Part shown: positions 34,495-43,470 of the stretch, one piece after another
Layout of the letters: the number at the start of each line of letters is the position of its first letter
How positions within the stretch are numbered: the stretch's first letter is position 1
DNA from: Halobaculum roseum
Lineage (GTDB): Archaea; Halobacteriota; Halobacteria; Halobacteriales; Haloferacaceae
DNA length: 64,000 nt
Reading direction: 5' to 3'
Assembly: GCF_019880245.1 (NCBI RefSeq)
Contig: NZ_CP082286.1
Coordinates: 1,258,521-1,322,520, forward strand
Made by a program: the position numbers and the translations under genes
Notes under the pieces: generated by a model
Database searches by the model: none
What the model saw: the letters and a program-made list of their open reading frames with translations, nothing else
What the model was told of the DNA's origin: nothing

Positions 34495-34725
34495 ATGGTC
34501 GTCGCGTACGTGATGGTGAAGGCCGCCTCCGGCGACGCCGACCGCATCCGCGAGTCGATACGCGAGCTCGAGGGCGTCACGGAGGCCCACATCGTCGCCG
34601 GCGACATGGACTTCGTCGTCAAGGTCGACGTGGCGGACCCGACCGAGGTGAAGCGCGTCGCCGCCGACGGGATCCAGGGGATCTCGGGCGTCGAGGACAC
34701 GCGGACGTACATCGCGATGAGCTGA
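34495..34725 (+). CDS. RAM (Lrp/AsnC ligand-binding) domain protein coupled to trkA
   Basis: A 76-residue RAM-only protein starting at the base after the trkA stop, so the two are almost certainly co-translated. VVAYVMVKAASGDADRIRESI, VTEAHIVAGDMDFVVKVDVADP and VEDTRTYIAMS correspond to the four-strand RAM fold with its G-D ligand turn. It is a paralogue of the divergent RAM protein at 33.5 kb (both share AYVMVK/AFVMVK, EAH-VAGD and TRTY). The tight coupling suggests it works with the potassium regulator, perhaps as a small-molecule sensor; that is inference. Confidence 0.88.
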   Translation: MVVAYVMVKAASGDADRIRESIRELEGVTEAHIVAGDMDFVVKVDVADPTEVKRVAADGIQGISGVEDTRTYIAMS

Positions 34726-34803
34726 GCGCCGAACCGGGACCGGAACCGAGACTGAGACCCGGACGCGGGGCGACCTCGGTTCGCCGCCCTCCTCGGTTCC
34801 GTC

Positions 34804-35388
34804 TCAGAAGGCGCCGCTTCCCTCGTCGCCGCCGGCTGCGCGCGCGCGTCCGATGAGCCCCGTCACCGGCTCGCCGTACTCGTAGCCCGGGATCACACCC
34901 TGGACGTACGTCCCCTCCACGAAGTCGACGATCGCGACCGCGTCGTTCAGTCCGCGGCGCTCGTTCACGTCCCTGATCGACTCGGCGACGGCGACCTCGT
35001 CGCCGCGGCGCTCGACCGTCGGGTCGAGGTCGTGGCCGGCGGCGGTCACGTCGCCGACGGCCGCGATCCGGCGTTCGAAGGTGTCGAGCCAGCCGTCCTC
35101 GACGACGGCCGCCACGTCGTCCTCGGCGACCGCCGAGAGGGTCGGCACGGACACCGTCACGTCGAACTCGACGCGGCCGTCCTCGGCCTCCGCGACCGCG
35201 AGCGCGGCGTCGAACGGCGTGGACGTGATCGCGAGCGTTCCGTCGGGGGCGTCCGCGTCGACGGCGTCGTGGTCGCGGGCCGCGCGGCGGACGCGTCCGG
35301 GGAGGGCGTTGTCGTCGACGCCGTCGGCGTCGGTGTCGGCGTCCGCGCTGTCGGCGTCGGCGCGGGCGGTATCGTCGGTGTCGCTCAT
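34804..35388 (-). CDS. Conserved haloarchaeal protein (DUF5813-like)
   Basis: A 194-residue soluble acidic protein. The first 30 residues are Asp/Ala repeats (MSDTDDTARADADSADAD), followed by ordered sequence: LPGRVRRAARDHDAVDADAPDGTLAITSTPFDAALAVAE and then VEFDVTVSVPTLSAVAEDDVAAVVEDGWLDTFERRI, ending VDFVEGTYVQGVIPGYEYGEPVTGLIGRAR. The layout matches a haloarchaea-restricted family I recall as DUF5813. No catalytic motif is visible. It is convergent with the trkA operon. Confidence 0.75.
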   Translation of the reverse strand: MSDTDDTARADADSADADTDADGVDDNALPGRVRRAARDHDAVDADAPDGTLAITSTPFDAALAVAEAEDGRVEFDVTVSVPTLSAVAEDDVAAVVEDGWLDTFERRIAAVGDVTAAGHDLDPTVERRGDEVAVAESIRDVNERRGLNDAVAIVDFVEGTYVQGVIPGYEYGEPVTGLIGRARAAGGDEGSGAF

Positions 35389-35580
35389 GCCAGTCGAGAG
35401 GGTCGGCGGTCGGATAAACGGCGCGCTCGCGGGAGCGCGTCTGCGTCCCGCGAGCGCGTCGACGCCGGCCGATCATCGCCTCGGCCGTAGCGCGCGCCGG
35501 CTGCACCACGGCCGTCGCCATCGGCGGCAGTCGACGCCGGCGAACCGGGGGCTTTAGCCCGCCGAACCGAACCCCGAGGC

Positions 35581-36834
35581 ATGGCCGACACCTTCCACGA
35601 CACCGACGCGCTCGTCGCGGCGCTGTCGGACGCCGACTTCGACCGCCCGCCCGCGCTCGTCGCCAACGCGCACATCACCGGGGTGAGCGTCGCCCGCGCG
35701 CTCTCGGCCCACGGCGTGCCCGTGATCGCCGTGGATCGCACCGACTCGGGGCTCGCGCCGCCCTCCGACGCCGTCGACTACGCCGGGCAGGTCACCTACC
35801 CGCTGGACGACGCCGACGGCTTCCGGGCGGACGTGGAGCGCATCGCCGACGCCCTCGAGTTCGAGCCGGTCGCGTTCGCCTGCATGGACGAGTGGGTCCG
35901 CGGGTTCGCCGAGACCGAGCCCGCGGGCGTCCGCCTGCCGTTCTCGGATCTCGCCGGCGTCGAGCGCGTGCTCGACAAGGCGAACCTCTACGCGCTGTGC
36001 GAGGCCCTCGGGGTGCCGTACCCCGAGACGTACGAGGTCGGCGAGCACGGGATCGACGAGATCGTCGGGACGCTGGCGTTCCCGTTCGTCGTCAAGCCCG
36101 CACACAAGCGGAAGTTCGAGGAGGCGTTCGGGACGAACGTCATCGAGGTCGCCGACCGCGGGGAGTTCGAGGAGGTCGTCGCGGGGGCCCGCGAGCACGA
36201 CGCGACCGTGCTCGCCCAGGAGAAGGTGAACACCGAGGCGGGCCGTGACACCTCGCTCGCGAGCTACATGCCACCCGAATCGGCCGAGCGCGACCCGCTC
36301 GCCGTCGTCGGCAACGCCGCGGTGCGGTACCCAGAGTTCGGCACCTCCTGTCTGGTCGAGCGCGTCGAGGAGCCGTCCGTCCGCGAGCACGCGCTCGCGG
36401 TGCTGGAGGAGACCGGGTACCACGGCATCAGCGAGTCGGAGTTCGTGTACGACGCCGACCGCGAGGAGTACGTGCTGCTCGACGTGAACACGCGGCCGTG
36501 GAAGTGGATCTCGATGCCCGTCGCCGCCGGCGCGAACCTCCCGATGGCCGCCTACGCCGACGCCGTCGACGGCGTCGAGTACGAGGCCGACGCGGCCGGC
36601 GGCGGGCCCCGCGACGCCCGGTGGGTGTACCTCCCGGACTACGTGCAGCGGTGTCTCACCGACGCGGCGTTCTGGGACGTGCTCTCCGAGGACGACTGGG
36701 CGAGCCTCGTCTCCGGCGGCTTCGAGCGCGAGGGCGACCTGACGACCGGGGTCTACCGCCCGAGCGACCCGGCGCCCGCCGTGAAATATCTGACCGGCGA
36801 GTTCACCGACCGGGAGTACTACTGCTCCTGTTGA
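35581..36834 (+). CDS. ATP-grasp carboxylate-amine ligase-like protein
   Basis: A 417-residue ATP-grasp enzyme that should join a carboxylate to an amine using ATP. The preATP-grasp half has LVANAHITGVSVARALSAHG. The ATP-grasp half has FPFVVKPAHKRKF (the nucleotide Lys), TVLAQEKVN, and the metal-binding YVLLDVNTRPWKWISMP. The extreme C-terminus DREYYCSC, with a Cys pair, is distinctive. Similar haloarchaeal proteins are annotated as carboxylate-amine ligases of unknown substrate. A TATA-like CTTTAG box lies about 30 bp before the ATG. It stands alone upstream of two hairpins. Confidence 0.87.
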   Translation: MADTFHDTDALVAALSDADFDRPPALVANAHITGVSVARALSAHGVPVIAVDRTDSGLAPPSDAVDYAGQVTYPLDDADGFRADVERIADALEFEPVAFACMDEWVRGFAETEPAGVRLPFSDLAGVERVLDKANLYALCEALGVPYPETYEVGEHGIDEIVGTLAFPFVVKPAHKRKFEEAFGTNVIEVADRGEFEEVVAGAREHDATVLAQEKVNTEAGRDTSLASYMPPESAERDPLAVVGNAAVRYPEFGTSCLVERVEEPSVREHALAVLEETGYHGISESEFVYDADREEYVLLDVNTRPWKWISMPVAAGANLPMAAYADAVDGVEYEADAAGGGPRDARWVYLPDYVQRCLTDAAFWDVLSEDDWASLVSGGFEREGDLTTGVYRPSDPAPAVKYLTGEFTDREYYCSC

Positions 36835-36868
36835 GGCCGCGAAGGCGGTGACTCCCCGGTGGCGCGTG

Positions 36869-36940
36869 CCGGCGGACCTCAGTGTCCGCCGGATGCGCGC
36901 GAGGGATAAGCGACCCGGGCGCGGCGTCGCCGCGCCCGGG
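36869..36940. terminator. Two hairpins between convergent genes (possible bidirectional terminator)
   Basis: First stem: CCGGCGGAC (36869-36877) and GTCCGCCGG (36884-36892), loop CTCAGT. Second stem: CCCGGGCGCGGC (36914-36925) and GCCGCGCCCGGG (36929-36940) with 3-nt loop GTC, a perfect 12-bp palindrome. They lie between the stops of convergent genes at 36834 and 37044. No T-run follows, so a terminator role is inferred from position. Confidence 0.5.
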
Positions 36941-37043
36941 TGAGCGAATCGGCTGGGGAGGTCGTGGCTGCGGTGCGGTTGCGGCGGGCGAGATCCGAAA
37001 AGGGGCCGCGGATCGATTCCGCCGATCGGGTCTGCAACGCGGA

Positions 37044-37349
37044 TCAGTCCGTCTTCAGGAACGTCGCCTCGCCGTCCTGATGGACGGTGATCCGGTACGA
37101 CTCGTAGGTGAACTCGACCTGCATCTGTGCTCGCGGCGACGGCGGCGTGGAGAAGACGTGATCGAGCACGCCGTCGACGCACTCGTAGATGGTCGACAGG
37201 TCGGTCGGCTCCTTCCCCTCGATCTCCTGGACGATCCCGGCGATCTCCGCCCCCGGGTTCTCCACGTCCGTGTCGAGTTCGCGATGGATGATCTGAGACT
37301 CGGAGTCGTCGGTCACGCGAGGGATTTCAGTACCCGGAGTAATAGGCAT
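37044..37349 (-). CDS. HalOD1 output-domain protein
   Basis: A protein of 101 residues from the ATG at 37349, or 90 from a GTG at 37316 that would give the more usual TDDSESQIIHREL start. The body (VENPGAEIAGIVQEIEGKEPTDLSTIYECVDGVLDHVF then VEFTYESYRITVHQDGEATFL) matches the HalOD1 output domain, a haloarchaea-specific module often found at the C-terminus of or near signalling proteins. Its biochemical role is not established. The start is uncertain; the family match is good. Confidence 0.85.
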   Translation of the reverse strand: MPITPGTEIPRVTDDSESQIIHRELDTDVENPGAEIAGIVQEIEGKEPTDLSTIYECVDGVLDHVFSTPPSPRAQMQVEFTYESYRITVHQDGEATFLKTD

Positions 37350-37510
37350 GGCTGCGATACAGTCGACCGATCGCCGGACTGCATCGGATCGATCGCCACA
37401 TTCAGCCACGCGACGGCCAGTCCTCCGGAAGTGGTATCTACACGATCGCACGTGGAAGCCGGACGGTCCGTCGGATCCCGGCGACGGCTGCGGTCCGGCG
37501 CCGACGCGCG

Positions 37511-38422
37511 TCAGATCAGCCGCAGCCGCGCCGTCCAGAACTCCGAGAACGCCTCCTCCAGCGCCGCCTCCGGCTTCCCGGTCGCGTCGCTCCCCGCGGT
37601 GTGATCCGCGTGCTCCGCCAGCCGCTTCACGATCCCCGACTCGCCGACCAGCACCACGCGGTTCAGATCCGCCGGCAACGCCGACAGCGCCGCCTCACAC
37701 TCCTCCAGGTGCTCGTCGATCTGCTCCTCGCGGAGGCGCTCGTAGCGCGCCTGCGAGAAGCCGCCCTTGTCGTGCTCGTCCATCACGTCCGTCCGGACCG
37801 TCTCCAGGTCGACGCGCTCGTCGCCCTCGTACACGCCGACCGCGAAGGTGTCCGAGCGCGCCAGCCCGAACGCGAACCGCCCCGTCGGCCGGAACCACCC
37901 CTCCTCGACCCGAAAGCCCGCCGACCACTCGCAGAAGGGCTCCGGGTCCAGCGCCGGCGCGAGCGCGCACGACACCAGCCCGGCGTCGTCGACGTACACG
38001 AGCGTCGGGGCCGCCCGGCGCGCCAAGGACGCGCGATCGCCGAGCGCCGCCGACACCGCGTCGGGCACGTCGCCGTCGTCGGCGACGAACGCCGACAGCG
38101 CCCCCTCCGGGCCGGTCTCCACGCTCCGCAGGCGCGAGAGCACCTCGTCGCGGCGGTCGGGCCGCAGCGTCTCGATGTCGCGGAAGTCGACGCTCGCGTC
38201 GGCGTCGGCCTCCCGCTGCTCGGCGCGCTCCAGGCGGTCCTCAAGCTCCGTGATCCGCGTTTCCAGCTCGTTGACGCGCTTTTCGGCCTCCTGACGCTTC
38301 CGGGCGGCCTCGGCGCGCCGCTCCTCCTCGGCCTCCATGTGCGCGACGGCGTCGTCGCGTTCCCCCTCCAGCTCGGCGATGCGCTCCTTCAGGCGCCTCC
38401 TGCCGAGGAGTCGATCGATCAT
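37511..38422 (-). CDS. Vms1/Ankzf1-like peptidyl-tRNA hydrolase (VLRF1 domain)
   Basis: A 303-residue protein with an N-terminal coiled coil (about residues 8-75, Glu/Arg heptads such as KRVNELETRITELEDRLERAEQR) and an eRF1-like VLRF1 domain. The signature KGGFSQARYERLREEQIDEH (219-238) corresponds to the catalytic GGQ-like loop with Gln224, as in Vms1 and its archaeal relatives that release nascent chains from stalled ribosomes. LNRVVLVGESGIVKRLAEH closes the fold. I took MIDRLLGRRR at 38422 as start rather than an ATG 27 bp upstream. Acts in ribosome-associated quality control by family inference. Confidence 0.85.
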   Translation of the reverse strand: MIDRLLGRRRLKERIAELEGERDDAVAHMEAEEERRAEAARKRQEAEKRVNELETRITELEDRLERAEQREADADASVDFRDIETLRPDRRDEVLSRLRSVETGPEGALSAFVADDGDVPDAVSAALGDRASLARRAAPTLVYVDDAGLVSCALAPALDPEPFCEWSAGFRVEEGWFRPTGRFAFGLARSDTFAVGVYEGDERVDLETVRTDVMDEHDKGGFSQARYERLREEQIDEHLEECEAALSALPADLNRVVLVGESGIVKRLAEHADHTAGSDATGKPEAALEEAFSEFWTARLRLI

Positions 38423-38545
38423 ACGCGAGTCGGCGAGCCCCCGGGGCAAAAACGGTACGGGGATCGGCCGGCGACGCCGGCGATTGCCGTCCAGCCCCGG
38501 ACGGCGTCGCTACGCGTCGCGGAACACCGCCGGCCGCGACCCGCC

Positions 38546-38920
38546 TCAGGCGTACTCCGCGGGGTCGCCGGTGTCGCCCTCCCACCCGGTGAAGCGGAGC
38601 AGGTCGCCGGCGCGCTCGGCGTTCGCGAGGAACACCTCGCTGCGGCCCGGCAGGCGGAACTTGAGGTCCTCCGGCACGGCGGCTTCCGGCAGCGCGAGCG
38701 TCCCGGAGGGAACGTCCTCGTCGCCGACGACCGGGAAGTGCTTCGTCCCGACCTTCATCACGAGCGGGTTGTCGAGTCGGGTGATCCCCTCCTCGTCCGC
38801 ATACAGCTGTTCGTTCACGCGCTCGTGATCCGCCCGCTTGATCGCCGCCGCGCCGTCGCTGTCGCTGGGCTGCACGTACAGCTCGCCCAGGTAGTAGCCG
38901 TGTGAGAACCGTTCGAACAT
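38546..38920 (-). CDS. Conserved haloarchaeal protein (DUF5802-like)
   Basis: A 124-residue soluble protein starting MFERFSHGYYLGELYVQPSD, a beginning I associate with the haloarchaeal DUF5802 family. ANVEL-type strands follow (NPLVMKVGTKHFPVVGDEDVPSGTLALPEAAVPEDLKFRLPGRSEVFL) suggesting a small beta-sandwich. A second ATG lies nine bases upstream (38929). No catalytic residues are recognisable. It is upstream of and co-directional with the Vms1-like gene, 124 bp apart. Confidence 0.8.
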   Translation of the reverse strand: MFERFSHGYYLGELYVQPSDSDGAAAIKRADHERVNEQLYADEEGITRLDNPLVMKVGTKHFPVVGDEDVPSGTLALPEAAVPEDLKFRLPGRSEVFLANAERAGDLLRFTGWEGDTGDPAEYA

Positions 38921-39117
38921 GCGGTACATCCGATACGCGGTCGTTCAGAGTGATAAACGTTAGCACGAACCATTAAGTCGGACCGCATTTCGGAGGACGC
39001 CGATTCCCGTCGGGCGAAAATCGGACGGCTCCGAGGACTGCCACGGCGGTCCGCTCGCGAGTCGGCGGCGCCCGCCGACACCGACGCCTTGAGGGGGGCC
39101 GCCCCGAAGCGTCGGGT

Positions 39118-39924
39118 ATGTCCGACTTCCAGCGGTTCGGTCTCGGTACGTACCAGCTCACCGGCCCGCAGTGCGTCGAGAGCGTCCGGACGGCCGTCGA
39201 GGCCGGCTACGACGCGATCGACACCGCACAGATGTACGGGAACGAGGCGCTCGTCCGCGAGGGGATCGAGGCCGCCGGCGCCGACCCCGAGGACCTCTTC
39301 GTCGCGACGAAGCTCCAGTCGGAGAATCTGAGCTACGACGACGCCTACGACACCGCCCACGAGTCCGCCGCGCGCCTCGGCGTCGACGCCATCGACCTGC
39401 TGTACGTCCACTGGCCGATCAACAGCTACGACGCCGAGGAGACGGCGCGCGCGCTGAACGACCTCGTCGCGGAGGGCACCGTCGACCGCGTCGGCCTCTC
39501 GAACTTCCGGCCCGACCAACTGGACGAAGCACGCGAACACCTCGACGTGGACCTGTTCGCCCACCAGGTCGAGTGCCACCCGATGCTCCAACAGGAGGAG
39601 CTTCGGGAGTACGCCCGCGAGGACGGCCACTGGCTCGTCGCCTACTGTCCCATCGCGCGCAATCAGGTCGCCGACATCGACGAGATCGTCGAGATCGCGG
39701 AGGCCCACGACGCCACGCCCGCGCAGGTGTCGATCGCGTGGCTGCTCGCCCACGACGAGCTCGCCGCGATCCCGAAGGCGACGAGCGAGGCGCACATCCG
39801 CGACAACCTCGCGGCGACGGAGCTGGAGCTGACCGACGAGGAGGTCGCGACCATCGACGGCCTCTCCGAGGAACACCGCATCGTCGACTTCGAGGAGGCG
39901 CCCTGGAACCGGGTCGACGCCTGA
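39118..39924 (+). CDS. Aldo/keto reductase
   Basis: A 268-residue NAD(P)H-dependent aldo/keto reductase, a TIM barrel. The catalytic tetrad is visible: Asp and Tyr in AIDTAQMYGNE, Lys in LFVATKLQ, and His in LLYVHWPINSYD. VGLSNFRPDQLDEA, HQVECHPML and the nucleotide-binding IPKATSEAHIRDN complete the family signatures. Length is on the short side but typical for microbial members such as 2,5-diketo-D-gluconate reductase. Substrate unknown. It is monocistronic. Confidence 0.92.
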   Translation: MSDFQRFGLGTYQLTGPQCVESVRTAVEAGYDAIDTAQMYGNEALVREGIEAAGADPEDLFVATKLQSENLSYDDAYDTAHESAARLGVDAIDLLYVHWPINSYDAEETARALNDLVAEGTVDRVGLSNFRPDQLDEAREHLDVDLFAHQVECHPMLQQEELREYAREDGHWLVAYCPIARNQVADIDEIVEIAEAHDATPAQVSIAWLLAHDELAAIPKATSEAHIRDNLAATELELTDEEVATIDGLSEEHRIVDFEEAPWNRVDA

Positions 39925-40059
39925 GCCGCCGCCCCGACCGCTCCACATCCGTCATCGACCCCTGTCGTCGACGCAGCAGAGTCCGTCCGCCTCCGAGTTT
40001 TACTTTCACTCCGGACAAGGCAGATAGTTAACCCCGAGCGGCGGCATCGTTCGGATACG

Positions 40060-40299
40060 ATGCGAGAAACCTCCAACGGAGACGACGAACGCGACGATCC
40101 CGTCGGGCCGGCGTCCCGGCAGGTGTTGGCGGTCGCGGTGGTGTTCGCGGTGCTCGGCGGCGCGCTCGTGCGGTTCGCGACCGTCGAGCCGCCGCCGGGA
40201 ACCGTGTGGGCGGCGCTGTCGGTGGTCGTCGTCGCCGCGGCGGTCACGCTGTTCGGCGGCGACGCGGTTCGCACGGCGCTGCGAGTGCTTGGACGGTGA
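40060..40299 (+). CDS. Small two-helix membrane protein
   Basis: A 79-residue protein: 20 charged residues (MRETSNGDDERDDP), then two hydrophobic helices QVLAVAVVFAVLGGALVRF and TVWAALSVVVVAAAVTLFGG, and a basic end (RTALRVLGR). A TATA-like AGTTAAC about 30 bp before the ATG supports a leaderless transcript. It is convergent with PEP carboxylase. No family known. Confidence 0.7.
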   Translation: MRETSNGDDERDDPVGPASRQVLAVAVVFAVLGGALVRFATVEPPPGTVWAALSVVVVAAAVTLFGGDAVRTALRVLGR

Positions 40300-40340
40300 C
40301 CGACGGAGAACCAACCGACTGCCGGAGGTCGAGGCGACGG

Positions 40341-43043
40341 CTACCCGGTGTTCTTCATCCCGGCCGCGATCCCCTTCACCGTCAGGCGGAGCGCGCGTTC
40401 CTCCGCCTCGGTCAGGTGGGTGCGCGAGAGCAGGTCCACCTGCAGGAGGTTCAGCGGGTCGACGTAGGGGTTGCGGCGCTGGAGGCTCTCGCGGAGCCAC
40501 TCGCGACCGATCAGCTCCTCGCGCCCGGTGATCTCCCGGACCAGTTCGACGGCGCGCTCGTACTCCGCTTCGATCCGCGGGAAGAACTCCTCGCGGAGGT
40601 GCTCGGGCGCGAGGTCGGCGTACTCGGCGGCGATCTCCAGCTCCGTGCGCGCCAGCGACAGCGCGACGTGGTCGACCGTCGTCCGGAAGAACGGCCACTC
40701 CTCGTACATCTCCCGGAGGGTATCGAGGTCGCCGCCGTCCTCCAGGTAGGTGTCCAGTCCGGAGGCGGTCGAGAACCAGCCGGGGAGGATGGCGCGGCTC
40801 TGAGTCCACGAGAACACCCACGGGATCGCGCGCAGGTCCTCGACCGTCCGCTCGCCCGACCGCGAGGCCGGCCGCGACCCCATGTTGAGGTCCTCGATGA
40901 CGGTGATCGGCGTCGCCGTCTCGAAGAACTCGACGAAGCCGTCGGTCTCCAGCAGGTCCTGGTAGGCGTCCCGGGCGCCCTCGCCGGCGGCGTCCATCGC
41001 CGCCTCCCACTCCTCACGCACGTCGGGCGCGGTGCCCTGCAGCGCGCGCAGGCGGGCGCGAACCTGCGCGTCGAGCATCTGTTCCAACTCGCGCTCGGCG
41101 ACCCGGGGGTTGGCGAACTTCTCGGCGATGGCCTCGCCCTGCTCGGTGAACTTGATCTCGCCGGTCGCGGTCTCCGGCGGCAACGCGAGCATCGCCTCGT
41201 TCATCGGGCCGCCGCCGCGGGAGATGGAGCCGCCGCGGCCGTGGAACAGCCGCAGCTCGACGCCCAGGTCGTCGGCGACCTCCGCGAGCCTGCGGGCGTT
41301 CTGCTGGAGGTCCCACGCCGCCGCCAACGGCCCGTTCTCCTTGTTGGAGTCGGAGTAGCCGAGCATCACCTCCTGGAGGTTCCCTCGCTCCTCCAGCGCG
41401 GCGCCGTACGCGTCGTTGTTGACGAGCGTGTCGAAGATGTCGCGGGCGTTCGCGAGCGCCGACGCCGTCTCCAGCAGCGGCACCACGTCGAGCCCGCAGT
41501 GGTCCGGGAGGTCGACGACGCCGGCGAGGTCCGCGAGGTACAGCACCTCCAGCACGTGGGAGGGCTCCTCGGTCATCGAGATGCAGTAGGCGTCGATCGC
41601 CTCCTCGCCGTACTCCCGGTGCCAGTCGGCCAGCGCGCGGAACCGGTCGCAGACGCGCTCGCTGGTCTCGGAGAACTCCTCGCCGGGGTCGAGGCTGCCG
41701 ACGGCGTCGTCGACGACCGATTCGGTGAGGACGGCGACGCGCTCGTCCTCGTCCATCGCCTCGTAGTCGAGGCCCTCGCGCGCGAGCACGTCCGCGACCG
41801 TCTCGGTGTGGTTCTCCTGATGGTCGCGCAGGTCCAGCGCCGCCAGCGAGAAGCCGAACGTCTCGACGCGCCGAACCAGCGGGTCGACGCGCTCTGCGGC
41901 GGTCGTCTCGTGGCCGTTCGCGCGCAGGTCCCCCGCGAGCGCCCGCAACGAGGCGACGAGGTCGTCGGGGTCGTCGTAGCCGCCGGGACGGAGGTCGTCG
42001 ACGCGCTCGACGCGGGCGCGGACGACGGTGACGGCGCGGCGGTACGGCTCCTCGGGGTAGCGCTCGTCGGCGTCGGCGGCGACCGCCGGCACCGCCTCGC
42101 GGTCGGCGGCGACGCGCGCCTCGAACTCGTCGGTGTGGTCGAGGCGCTCGCCCTCCTGGCTGAGCGCGCCCAGCACGTCGGTCAGGGCGTCGACGTAGCG
42201 GTCGAGTACCGCCTCGCGTTGAGACTCCAGCGTCTCGCTCGTCACCTCGGGCGTGACGAACGGGTTGCCGTCGCGGTCGGAGCCGGCCCACGAGCGGAAG
42301 TCGAGCGTGCCGGCCGCGTCGGCCGCGTCGCTGGCGTCCAGGTCCGGGTGCGCCTCGACCACGCGGTCGGTCAGCGCGGCCTCGGCCTCGGCGGCCACGT
42401 CGAACAGCGTGTTCTCCAGGTACCAGCGCACGTCGCGCGCCTCGTCCGTCGGGGTTGGGCGCCGCGGGCGGACCTGCCGCGTCGACCACAGCGTCTCGAC
42501 CTCCGACTCCAGGTCGCGGTCCAACTCGTCGAACTCGCCGTCGGTGAGGCGGCGTTCGTCCAGGTCACGGAGGATCTCCGCGACCCGTCGGAGCTTCGCC
42601 TTCACCGTCTTCCGGCGCGCCTCCGTCGGGTGAGCGGTGAACGTCGGGACGACGCGGACGTCCTCCAGTACCTGCTGGGCGGTGTCGGCGTCGACCTCGG
42701 CGAGCGCCTCGGCGGTGCGGTCGAGGCCGTCGCCCAGATCGCCCTCCGCGCGGCCGCGGCGGACCGCCCGGACGCGTTCGCGCTCCTCGGCGACGTTGAC
42801 GAGTTCGAAGTACGCCGCGTACGCCCGCGCGACCGTCCGGGTCGTCTCCGAGTCCAGCCCCGACAGCCGCTCGCGAACCGGGTCGCGCGACGGGGCGTCG
42901 CCACGGCGGTAGTCGATGGAGGCGCGACGGACCTCCTCGACGGTGTCGAACGCCTCCCTCGACGTCTGCCGCTCGAGTACCTCGCCCAGCAGCGCGGCCA
43001 GCTCGCGGATGTCGCGACCGACATCCCGCGCATCGAATGACAT
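40341..43043 (-). CDS. ppc: Phosphoenolpyruvate carboxylase
   Basis: A 900-residue bacterial-type PEP carboxylase, which fixes bicarbonate onto PEP to make oxaloacetate. Signature sequences are present: FTAHPTEARRKTV near residue 145, GYSDSNKENGPLAA, and the catalytic FHGRGGSISRGGGP; the C-terminus ends with KGIAAGMKNTG as in the family. The start MSFDARDVGRDIRELAALL is at 43043. A perfect palindrome GCAATATTGC at 43088-43097 lies about 50 bp upstream of the ATG and contains a TATA-like AATATT. It is a key anaplerotic enzyme. Confidence 0.96.
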   Translation of the reverse strand: MSFDARDVGRDIRELAALLGEVLERQTSREAFDTVEEVRRASIDYRRGDAPSRDPVRERLSGLDSETTRTVARAYAAYFELVNVAEERERVRAVRRGRAEGDLGDGLDRTAEALAEVDADTAQQVLEDVRVVPTFTAHPTEARRKTVKAKLRRVAEILRDLDERRLTDGEFDELDRDLESEVETLWSTRQVRPRRPTPTDEARDVRWYLENTLFDVAAEAEAALTDRVVEAHPDLDASDAADAAGTLDFRSWAGSDRDGNPFVTPEVTSETLESQREAVLDRYVDALTDVLGALSQEGERLDHTDEFEARVAADREAVPAVAADADERYPEEPYRRAVTVVRARVERVDDLRPGGYDDPDDLVASLRALAGDLRANGHETTAAERVDPLVRRVETFGFSLAALDLRDHQENHTETVADVLAREGLDYEAMDEDERVAVLTESVVDDAVGSLDPGEEFSETSERVCDRFRALADWHREYGEEAIDAYCISMTEEPSHVLEVLYLADLAGVVDLPDHCGLDVVPLLETASALANARDIFDTLVNNDAYGAALEERGNLQEVMLGYSDSNKENGPLAAAWDLQQNARRLAEVADDLGVELRLFHGRGGSISRGGGPMNEAMLALPPETATGEIKFTEQGEAIAEKFANPRVAERELEQMLDAQVRARLRALQGTAPDVREEWEAAMDAAGEGARDAYQDLLETDGFVEFFETATPITVIEDLNMGSRPASRSGERTVEDLRAIPWVFSWTQSRAILPGWFSTASGLDTYLEDGGDLDTLREMYEEWPFFRTTVDHVALSLARTELEIAAEYADLAPEHLREEFFPRIEAEYERAVELVREITGREELIGREWLRESLQRRNPYVDPLNLLQVDLLSRTHLTEAEERALRLTVKGIAAGMKNTG

Positions 43044-43470
43044 ACACTCGCATGCACGGGGATGAGGGACAACCCTCCCGATAGGGGGCAATATTGCGGG
43101 AAATTCCTTCACGATCGAGTAAATCGAACTGGCGACCGGCCGGCGCGCCGCTCGACGGCACGCGAGTCGAATCCCGCCGGGCGTGGCTGTACCGCCCGAC
43201 GGGGATGGACACGGAACCGGCGACTCGGGTCGGGGTGACGCGGTCGCCAACAGACCGGTTCCGTGGACGCGTCAAGAAGCTCGCTATGAGGGATGTGGAG
43301 CGCTCCGGACGGCTCCGTTCTGCACCCGTCCGGAACGGAATCGCGGCCGCGAAGCCACGGCGTGTCGCCGGGGAGGGCATCCCCCCGGTCGGCGCGCGAC
43401 AGAATCGACGGGAGACGGCCGGGTTCACCCTTTCGTCAGGCTTTTGCGTGGCGCCTCCCGAGAGGGAGCT
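43044..43470. other. Intergenic region between divergent ppc and Rieske genes
   Basis: About 430 bp without a convincing gene. It contains the ppc-side palindrome GCAATATTGC (43088-43097) and a perfect stem TCCGGACGG (43304-43312) with CCGTCCGGA (43326-43334). A 62-codon Arg-rich frame from 43288 runs into the Rieske start codon but has no protein-like features. The Rieske promoter is probably in the last 60 bases (TTTCGTCAGGCTTTTGCG). Confidence 0.5.
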
